Positions 12,661-17,541 of a stretch of DNA of 17,541 bases are shown in pieces. Made by a program: the position numbers and the translations under genes. Numbering within the stretch: position 1 is the stretch's first letter; each line of letters begins with the position of its first letter. This stretch comes from Xanthobacteraceae bacterium. Its GTDB lineage: Bacteria > Pseudomonadota > Alphaproteobacteria > Rhizobiales > Xanthobacteraceae. The stretch spans positions 1 to 17,541 of the forward strand of contig JASHWN010000190.1 of the NCBI GenBank assembly GCA_030044035.1. The letters are read 5' to 3'. The notes beneath the pieces were generated by a model. That model was given only the letters and a program-made list of their open reading frames with translations, was not told the DNA's origin and ran no database searches.

Positions 12661-13782
12661 TCACCGCGTCAACACGATTGCCGCGTCGGGCGCAAAGCGC
12701 AAATAGACCGGCTCGTCCTGGCGCAGCGCCGCCACGCCGCCGTCGTTGGGCGCTGCCGCCCTGACCAGCGAGCCGTCGGCAAGTCGCACGCGATAGACCG
12801 ACACATCGCCCAAATAGCCGATCTCGGCGACGGCGCCGGCGAGCCAGTTCTCCTCCGCGGCAGCCGGCTTATCGCGCGACAGCCGCATGCGCTCCGGCCG
12901 CACCGCGACCCAGATCGTGGTGCGCGGCTCAGCCGCGACCGGCGCGCCAAGCCGCAGCCGGCCGGCGGCGGTGCCTTCGACGCTCAAGCGGTCGTCGCCG
13001 ACGCGGCCTTCGAACAGATTGACGTCGCCGACGAAGTCCGCGACCCAGCGCGAGTTCGGCCGCTCGTAGAGTTCGGCCGGCGCGCCGACCTGCATCAAGT
13101 GGCCGCGGTCCATGACGCCGATGCGGTCGGCGACGATCATCGCCTCGCTCTGGTCATGGGTGACGATGACGAAAGTGAGCCCGAGCTGGCGCTGCAGTTC
13201 CATCAGCTCGAAGCGCGTCGCATCGCGCAGCTTCTTGTCCAGCGCCGCAAGCGGCTCGTCGAGCAACAGCACGCGCGGGCGTTTCACCAGGCAGCGCGCC
13301 AGCGCCACGCGCTGGCGCTGTCCGCCGGACAGCTGGTCCGGCTTGCGCGCGGCAAAATCCTGCAGCCTGACCAGCGCCAGCATGTCGGCGACGCGGCCGG
13401 CAATCTCGTCGCGCGGCAAACCTTCCTGTTTGAGACCGAACGCGACGTTGGCTTCGACCGACAGGTGCGGGAACAGCGCATAGCTTTGAAACATCATGTT
13501 GACCGGGCGCCGATGCGGCGGCACCGGCGCGAGATCGACGCCGTCGAGCACGATACGGCCGGCATTCGGCCGCTCGAAGCCGGCGATCAGCCGCAACAGC
13601 GTGGTCTTGCCGCAGCCCGACGGGCCGAGCAGTGCGAAGAACTCGCCGTCATGAATGTCGAGGGAAAGCCGGTCGACCGCCGCGGTGTCGCCGAAGCGCT
13701 TGGTGAGCCCCTCGATGCGCAACAGCACGCGCGCGGTACCCTCGGCTGAGGCGGCGCCCGGTTTCGCTCCGACCAATTGCAT
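12661..13782 (-). CDS. Polyamine-type ABC transporter ATP-binding protein (PotA/PotG-like)
   Basis: 373 aa. All nucleotide-binding motifs are present: Walker A GPSGCGKT (53-60), Q-loop MMFQSYALFPH (96-106), signature LSGGQRQRVALAR (151-163), Walker B VLLLDEP (171-177), D-loop SxLD-equivalent ALDKKLR (180-186) and the switch His209. A C-terminal TOBE domain (about 290-370) includes IWVAVRPERMRL and GYLGDVSVYRVRL. It supplies energy for the two permeases encoded directly downstream. The N-terminal 18 residues before VLLRIEGLTKRFG are unusual but similar leaders occur in PotG-like proteins. ATG 13782 has GGGGA about 5 bp upstream. The periplasmic binding protein gene usually found beside these genes is not in the adjacent DNA, so the exact substrate (putrescine, spermidine or other) cannot be set. 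Confidence 0.92.
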   Translation of the reverse strand: MQLVGAKPGAASAEGTARVLLRIEGLTKRFGDTAAVDRLSLDIHDGEFFALLGPSGCGKTTLLRLIAGFERPNAGRIVLDGVDLAPVPPHRRPVNMMFQSYALFPHLSVEANVAFGLKQEGLPRDEIAGRVADMLALVRLQDFAARKPDQLSGGQRQRVALARCLVKRPRVLLLDEPLAALDKKLRDATRFELMELQRQLGLTFVIVTHDQSEAMIVADRIGVMDRGHLMQVGAPAELYERPNSRWVADFVGDVNLFEGRVGDDRLSVEGTAAGRLRLGAPVAAEPRTTIWVAVRPERMRLSRDKPAAAEENWLAGAVAEIGYLGDVSVYRVRLADGSLVRAAAPNDGGVAALRQDEPVYLRFAPDAAIVLTR

Positions 13783-13886
13783 CCCGTCCCCAACGCGGAC
13801 GCCGCGGCAGACGATTGCGCGGCACGGCCACGATACCTAGCGCATGTAGCCGGCCGGTGGGAATCGGAATGGCGCTGCTGCGGCAA

Positions 13887-13910
13887 TGCGGCGGCGGGAT
13901 GGCCGCCGCA
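13887..13910. repeat. GC-rich hairpin upstream of the ABC importer operon
   Basis: TGCGGCGGC (13887-13895) and GCCGCCGCA (13902-13910) form a perfect 9-bp stem with a 6-nt loop. It lies in the 290-bp gap between the response regulator and the ATPase gene, downstream of the former on the minus strand. There is no U-tract. It may stop or slow read-through from the regulator. Confidence 0.4.
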
Positions 13911-13940
13911 AGCCTCATACCAAGCGCAATTAATGTTGAC

Positions 13941-14042
13941 CGTCATCCTGAGGTGGCCGCAAAGCGGCCCTCGAAGGATACGGCCGAGGACTCACGGGCC
14001 GTCGCCCTTCGAGGCTCGCTTCGCTCGCACCTCAGGGTGACG
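13941..14042. repeat. Cloverleaf-like palindromic intergenic repeat
   Basis: Nested arms are visible: outer CGTCATCCTGAGGTG (13941-13955) with CACCTCAGGGTGACG (14028-14042), one mismatch in 15; middle CCTCGAAGG (13969-13977) with CCTTCGAGG (14006-14014), perfect; apical ACGGCC (13980-13985) with GGCCGT (13997-14002), perfect. A side hairpin GCCGC-AAA-GCGGC (13956-13968) interrupts the left side, and a CTCGCTTCGCTCG spacer (14015-14027) the right. I recall close relatives of this sequence as abundant intergenic repeats in Hyphomicrobiales. It lies 30 bp past the stop of the response regulator at 14073. Confidence 0.8.
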
Positions 14043-14072
14043 GATATGAGTCAGCAATAAGAGCCGTTGATA

Positions 14073-14606
14073 TCACTCGGCGGCGACGGCAGTCGTCGGC
14101 TCGGCCGCAGCGTCGTCCTCGATGGATGCGGACAACAGCTTGCGCGGCTCCGGTCCGTAATAATCGCCGAGCTGCACGCTCGGCCGCGGCTGCGCCATGA
14201 TCGAGAGCAGGCGGTCGTAAATCGCTTTCGCCGAAACCGGCTTGGTCAGGTATTCGTTGACGCCGAGCCGCACCGCCTCGACCACGCGCCAGCGCTCGCA
14301 ATGCCCGGTCAGCATGATGATCGGGATGTCCGGCATCGGGAACACGCCCGGCGAGCGCACGATGCGCACCAATTCGGCGCCGCTTAGGAGCGGCATTTCC
14401 CAGTCGAGGATCACGACGTCCGGCACGACGGTGCGGATGATGTCGAGCGCGGCGATGCCGTCGGCCGCCTCGTAAATGTCCTTGATGCCGCAATTGACCA
14501 GAAGGTTGCGGACCATCTTGCGCATGTACTGGTTGTCGTCGACCACCAGCACGGACAGCGCTTGGATGAGGCCGGCAACTTCCTTCTTGGTCTGTGTCGG
14601 TGCCAT
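14073..14606 (-). CDS. Single-domain response regulator (CheY-like) with GDYYGPEPR tail
   Basis: 177 aa. Receiver domain about 16-138 with the acidic pair Asp23/Asp24 (VLVVDDNQYMRK), phospho-acceptor Asp68 (VVILDWEMP), Thr100 (IIMLTGH) and Lys122 (YLTKPVS), so it should be phosphorylatable. There is no output domain; after the receiver come GDYYGPEPR (147-155) and an acidic, Ala-rich end. The protein is a paralogue of the receiver encoded 200 bp upstream, with near-identical DWEMP, VVEAVRLGVNEYL and GDYYGPEPR blocks. Such proteins act as phosphorelay carriers or bind target proteins. The cognate kinase is unknown. ATG 14606 lacks a good ribosome site, but no better start exists in frame. Confidence 0.9.
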   Translation of the reverse strand: MAPTQTKKEVAGLIQALSVLVVDDNQYMRKMVRNLLVNCGIKDIYEAADGIAALDIIRTVVPDVVILDWEMPLLSGAELVRIVRSPGVFPMPDIPIIMLTGHCERWRVVEAVRLGVNEYLTKPVSAKAIYDRLLSIMAQPRPSVQLGDYYGPEPRKLLSASIEDDAAAEPTTAVAAE

Positions 14607-14748
14607 AACGGAGCGCTGCGGCCTGGACTTGATACTTAAGGAGCGGCGGGAAGCCGGCGGGAAGCGATCAAATCACAGCCGTGTTGCGGCTTGGTAAAAT
14701 GTATCGATCAAACCCGCCGGATTGCGTTCAGCAAAGCGCGTGGGGCGT

Positions 14749-14782
14749 CGCACAGCGGGGTTTTGTCGACGTGTGCTGTGCG
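14749..14782. repeat. Inverted repeat between the two response regulators
   Basis: CGCACAGC (14749-14756) and GCTGTGCG (14775-14782) are perfect 8-bp arms around an 18-nt loop, 24 bp past the stop of the upstream regulator. No U-tract follows on the minus strand. It could be a weak transcription stop or an operator of the downstream regulator; the 200-bp gap holds no other clear feature. Confidence 0.35.
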
Positions 14783-14806
14783 GCCCGCGCGCGGCAAGGC
14801 GGAAGC

Positions 14807-15331
14807 TTAATTGATCAGCACGATCTCGCTGCCGAGACCGGCGTCCGGATCGGGTTTGTAGCTCGACATGGCGCGCGGCTCGGGGCCGTAGTAATCGCCC
14901 TTTTTCACCATCCGGCGCGGCTTGACCAGGACGGCGACCATACGGGCCAGCAGCGCCGACGACGACACCGGCTTGAGCAGGTATTCATTGACGCCGAGCC
15001 GCACCGCCTCGACCACGCGGGAGCGCTCACCGTAAGCGGTCAGCATGATGATCGGCACGTCGGGAAACGGAAAGCGTCCGGGCGAGCGCAGCTCGCGCAT
15101 GAATTCCGACCCGTTGGGGCTCGGCATTTCCCAATCGAGAATGACGATATCGGGATTGAGCGTGCAGACCGCGTCGAGCCCGGTGCGGCCGTCGCCGGCT
15201 TCGAAGATCGCCTTGACGCCGATCGACTGCAAGAGCGAGCGCGTCACCTTGCGCATGGTCAGCTCGTCGTCGACGACCAGCACTTTGAGATTGACGAGCC
15301 GTTGGGCGATTTCGGCAGTGAGCGGCGTCAT
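14807..15331 (-). CDS. Single-domain response regulator (CheY-like) with GDYYGPEPR tail, second paralogue
   Basis: 174 aa from ATG 15331, which has AGG 8 bp upstream; a TTG at 15361 in the same frame would add 10 residues and is less likely. The receiver (about 14-137) has Asp21/Asp22 (VLVVDDELTMRK), phospho-acceptor Asp66 (IVILDWEMP), Thr98 (IIMLTAY) and Lys120 (YLLKPVS). The tail carries KKGDYYGPEPR (143-153), then SSYKPDPDAGLGSEIVLIN. It is a paralogue of the regulator downstream and probably arose by tandem duplication. No DNA-binding or enzymatic output domain is present. A direct repeat at 15390-15428 lies in the 103-bp gap between it and glpD. Confidence 0.9.
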   Translation of the reverse strand: MTPLTAEIAQRLVNLKVLVVDDELTMRKVTRSLLQSIGVKAIFEAGDGRTGLDAVCTLNPDIVILDWEMPSPNGSEFMRELRSPGRFPFPDVPIIMLTAYGERSRVVEAVRLGVNEYLLKPVSSSALLARMVAVLVKPRRMVKKGDYYGPEPRAMSSYKPDPDAGLGSEIVLIN

Positions 15332-15389
15332 GGCGAACCTGGTTTGCCGGAGCAAAGGCAATTTTCTGCATTATTCTGCTCGGCTGCGC

Positions 15390-15428
15390 ATAAAATTCGA
15401 ATGAAACAGATCGATAAAATTTGAATGA
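15390..15428. repeat. Two-copy 15-bp direct repeat upstream of the second response regulator
   Basis: ATAAAATTCGAATGA (15390-15404) and ATAAAATTTGAATGA (15414-15428) differ at one base and start 24 bp apart. The first copy contains the palindrome ATTCGAAT. They stand out as AT-rich in a GC-rich genome, 59-97 bp before the regulator's ATG. This spacing is close to two helical turns, as for a protein binding twice on one face. The binder is unknown. Confidence 0.5.
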
Positions 15429-15434
15429 TCGCCG

Positions 15435-16937
15435 CTAATCGTTGGCCTTGGCGGCGAGTTCCTTCACCATAAAGTCGGCCAACGCGGCGGCCTGTGGCGG
15501 GGTCAAGCGCAGGCCGAGTTTCGACCGCCGCCACAGCACATCGTCGGCGGTTTGCGCCCATTCGTTGCGCATCAGATAGCGCACCTCGGCGGCCGTCAAG
15601 TCGGCGCCGAAGCGTTGGCCGAGGTCGTCGAGCTGTGTGGCGTTGCCAAGCACCGCTTGAACGCGGGTGCCGTAGGCGTGTGTCAAACGCCGGGCGTGAT
15701 CGTCGGTCAGGAACGGCCATTGGTGCAGCGTGCGCGCTGTCAGCGCGTCGATGCCGTCATACGGAAAATCGCCGCCCGGCAGCGGGCTCTGCGCGGTCCA
15801 GCGCCGCGACCGGGTAAAGAAATGCGCGAGCCGATCGAGCGCGTCTTCGGCCAACCGGCGGTAAGTGGTGATCTTGCCGCCATAGACCGTCAGCAGCGGC
15901 GCGACGCCGAAGCGCTCATCGAGCCTCAGCGCGTAATCGCGGCCGACATCCTGCGGCTTGCGCGCGCCGTCGTCGTAAAGCGCGCGCACGCCGGCGAACG
16001 CCCACACCACGTCGGCAGCCGCAATCGAAGCGCGGAAATACTCGTTTACCACGCCGCACAAATATTCGATCTCCTCGGCGGTGGGCGTGACCGTCGCCGG
16101 ATCGCCGGAAAAACTCCGGTCGGTGGTGCCGATCAGCGTGAAATCGCGATCGAACGGAATGGTGAACACGACGCGGCGGTCGGCGGCCTGCAGAATGTAG
16201 GCGCGATCGTGCTCGTAGAGCCGCCGCACCACGATGTGGCTGCCCTTGTCGAGCCGCACGCGCGGCCGTGACGGCGCTTGGCGCAGCACCGCCTGCGCCA
16301 CCGCTTCGACCCAGGCGCCGGTGGCGTTGACCAAAATTCGCGCCGTCACCTCGTCGCGCCGGCCGCGCGCATTGACGACAAGCCGCCAGAGGTCGCTGCG
16401 CTCGGCGCGGGCCACGCGCGTGCGCGTGCGGATCGCCGCGCCGCGCACGGCGGCATCGACCGCATTGACCACGACGAGCCGCGCATCGTCGGCGAAGCAG
16501 TCGGAATATTCGAACGCATGCTGGAACGCGCTGCGCAGCGGCTGACCGGCGTCGTCGGTCACGAGATCGAGCTCGCGCGTGCCCGGCAGAATCCGGCGCC
16601 GGCCGATCCAGTCGTAGAGCAGAAGGCCGAGCCGCAGCAGCAAGGGCGAGCGGCGCGCCGGATCGAGCGGCAGCACGAAGCGCAGCGGCCGGATCAGATG
16701 CGGCGCCGCGCGCAGCAGGATTTCGCGCTCGGCGAGCGCGGCGCGCACCAGGCGGAATTCGCCGTATTCCAGGTAGCGCAAGCCGCCGTGGATCAGCTTC
16801 GAGGACGCCGACGACGTGCCGGAGGCGAGATCGTTTTGCTCGAACAGCACGACGCGCAAGCCGCGGCCGGCGGCGTCGCGCGCGATGCCGGCGCCATTGA
16901 TGCCGCCGCCGATGACGGCGAGGTCGAAATCAGCCAC
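15435..16937 (-). CDS. glpD: Aerobic glycerol-3-phosphate dehydrogenase
   Basis: 500 aa, the normal family length. GTG 16937 is chosen because GGAAGG lies about 8 bp upstream and the FAD-binding start (ADFDLAVIGGGINGAGIARDAA) follows at once; the open frame further upstream is a shadow of the hydrolase gene. The dinucleotide fold GGGINGAG is at residues 10-17, followed by the family marks TSSASSKLIHGGLRYLEYGEF, LVNATGAWV, KGSHIVV and FTIPFDRDFTLIGTTD. The C-terminal DAO_C-type domain holds YGGKITTYRRLAEDAL and MRNEWAQTADDVLWRRSKLG. The enzyme oxidises sn-glycerol 3-phosphate to dihydroxyacetone phosphate and passes electrons to quinone at the inner membrane. No glpK, glpF or glpR lies in the window; its neighbour upstream is an alpha/beta hydrolase. 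Confidence 0.95.
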   Translation of the reverse strand: MADFDLAVIGGGINGAGIARDAAGRGLRVVLFEQNDLASGTSSASSKLIHGGLRYLEYGEFRLVRAALAEREILLRAAPHLIRPLRFVLPLDPARRSPLLLRLGLLLYDWIGRRRILPGTRELDLVTDDAGQPLRSAFQHAFEYSDCFADDARLVVVNAVDAAVRGAAIRTRTRVARAERSDLWRLVVNARGRRDEVTARILVNATGAWVEAVAQAVLRQAPSRPRVRLDKGSHIVVRRLYEHDRAYILQAADRRVVFTIPFDRDFTLIGTTDRSFSGDPATVTPTAEEIEYLCGVVNEYFRASIAAADVVWAFAGVRALYDDGARKPQDVGRDYALRLDERFGVAPLLTVYGGKITTYRRLAEDALDRLAHFFTRSRRWTAQSPLPGGDFPYDGIDALTARTLHQWPFLTDDHARRLTHAYGTRVQAVLGNATQLDDLGQRFGADLTAAEVRYLMRNEWAQTADDVLWRRSKLGLRLTPPQAAALADFMVKELAAKAND

Positions 16938-16963
16938 TGCGCGTCCTTCCCGGGCGCCGCTGC

Positions 16964-17541
16964 TCACGGCTGCAGCTTCTGCTCCAGCCAGTTCCACATC
17001 ACCGCGGTGCCGAGCGACAGATAATCGCGCTGGCAATGCTGCGCGCCGCCTTCTGCGGCGGTGAAAACGCGCAGCGTCTTGTCGGCCGAGCCGCACGCGT
17101 CGTACAGCGCCTGCGCATCTTTCAGCGGAATCTGCTCGTCGTCTTCGCCGTGCACCACCAGAAACGGGCAGCGCATGCGCTGCACCACGCCGTCGAGCCG
17201 GAACGGCTCGAGCTTCGCCAGCGCCGCGTCGAGCGAAGCGGCGCCGAGGATCCACATGATGTGATGGCCCGGCACCGACATGGATGCCTTGAAGCCGGCG
17301 TCGATGCGCTTCTTCCAGGTCGCGCAGTAATCCCAGATCGCGCCCCAGGCGATGCAGGCGGCAAAGCGCGGCTCGAACGCGGCGCAGCGCGGCGCGTAAT
17401 AGCCGCCGAGGCTGATGGCGATGATGCCGATGCGCCCGGCGTCCACGTCGGCGCGCTGCTCCAGGTAATCGATGCAGGCGCTGCCGGCTTTTTCATAATC
17501 GTGGCGCAGCACGAGGCCGCGGAAGCGGATCGCCTCGCCGG
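16964..17541 (-). CDS. Alpha/beta hydrolase (dienelactone / FrsA-like), 5' end beyond the window
   Basis: 191 C-terminal residues are visible; the frame is open to the right edge, so the start is outside, and a GTG at 17512 is probably internal. The fold marks are IGIIAISLGGYYAPRCAAFEPR (nucleophile elbow, Ser in A-I-S-L-G, with Ala replacing the usual first Gly), FLVVHGEDDEQIPL (catalytic Asp) and GGAQHCQRDY (catalytic His), giving a full Ser-Asp-His triad. The stretch HHIMWILGAASLDAALAKLEPFRLDGVVQRM is typical of the group that includes 2,6-dihydropseudooxynicotine hydrolase and DUF1100/FrsA relatives. The substrate is unknown. The stop lies 26 bp before the glpD start on the same strand, so the two are probably co-transcribed. 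Confidence 0.87.
   Translation of the reverse strand, partial: GEAIRFRGLVLRHDYEKAGSACIDYLEQRADVDAGRIGIIAISLGGYYAPRCAAFEPRFAACIAWGAIWDYCATWKKRIDAGFKASMSVPGHHIMWILGAASLDAALAKLEPFRLDGVVQRMRCPFLVVHGEDDEQIPLKDAQALYDACGSADKTLRVFTAAEGGAQHCQRDYLSLGTAVMWNWLEQKLQP

Overview
The window looks like chromosomal DNA of a GC-rich alphaproteobacterium, most likely a member of the Hyphomicrobiales (Bradyrhizobium / Rhodopseudomonas / Pseudolabrys-like). The reasons are tandem phasins of the Phasin_2 type, a tRNA-His that lacks G-1 and carries A73, a histidine kinase with a PdhS/PleC/DivJ-like core, paired single-domain response regulators, and palindromic intergenic repeats of a kind I recall from this order. 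No phage, transposase or CRISPR signal was seen.

Layout. (a) 1-1816, minus: an acetyltransferase of the CelD/BcsL type fused in frame to the start of an ATP-grasp domain; it runs off the left edge. (b) 2127-3056, plus: a secreted M15-like peptidase with a basic, His-rich tail, behind a 19-bp perfect palindrome. (c) 3093-3226, minus: tRNA-His(GTG) with a recognisable promoter. (d) 3260-4479, minus: two phasin genes; the downstream one has its own promoter overlapped by a 32-bp inverted repeat (candidate PHB-responsive operator) and a strong terminator. (e) 4641-10747, plus: a large PAS-containing histidine kinase, a DUF1194 VWA-like exported protein, an AsmA-family protein and a small DUF6460-like membrane protein. 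(f) 10771-10918: a pair of long hairpin repeats between convergent genes. (g) 10930-13782, minus: a three-gene polyamine-type ABC importer operon (ATPase, then PotH-like and PotI-like permeases) with no binding protein beside it. (h) 13941-14042: a cloverleaf-like palindromic repeat. (i) 14073-15331, minus: two paralogous CheY-like receiver proteins that share an unusual C-terminal GDYYGPEPR motif. (j) 15435-17541, minus: glycerol-3-phosphate dehydrogenase (glpD) preceded at 26 bp by an alpha/beta hydrolase that runs off the right edge.

How it fits together. Most of this is housekeeping: carbon storage (phasins), polyamine uptake, glycerol-3-phosphate oxidation, envelope maintenance (AsmA, M15-like peptidase) and phosphorelay signalling (kinase and two receivers, a possible but unproven partnership). 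The less ordinary items are the GNAT-ATP-grasp fusion, the kinase N-box substitution (His811), the twin receivers with their conserved tail, and several well-formed inverted or direct repeats in promoters and gene ends. I did not find a clearly new multi-gene system.
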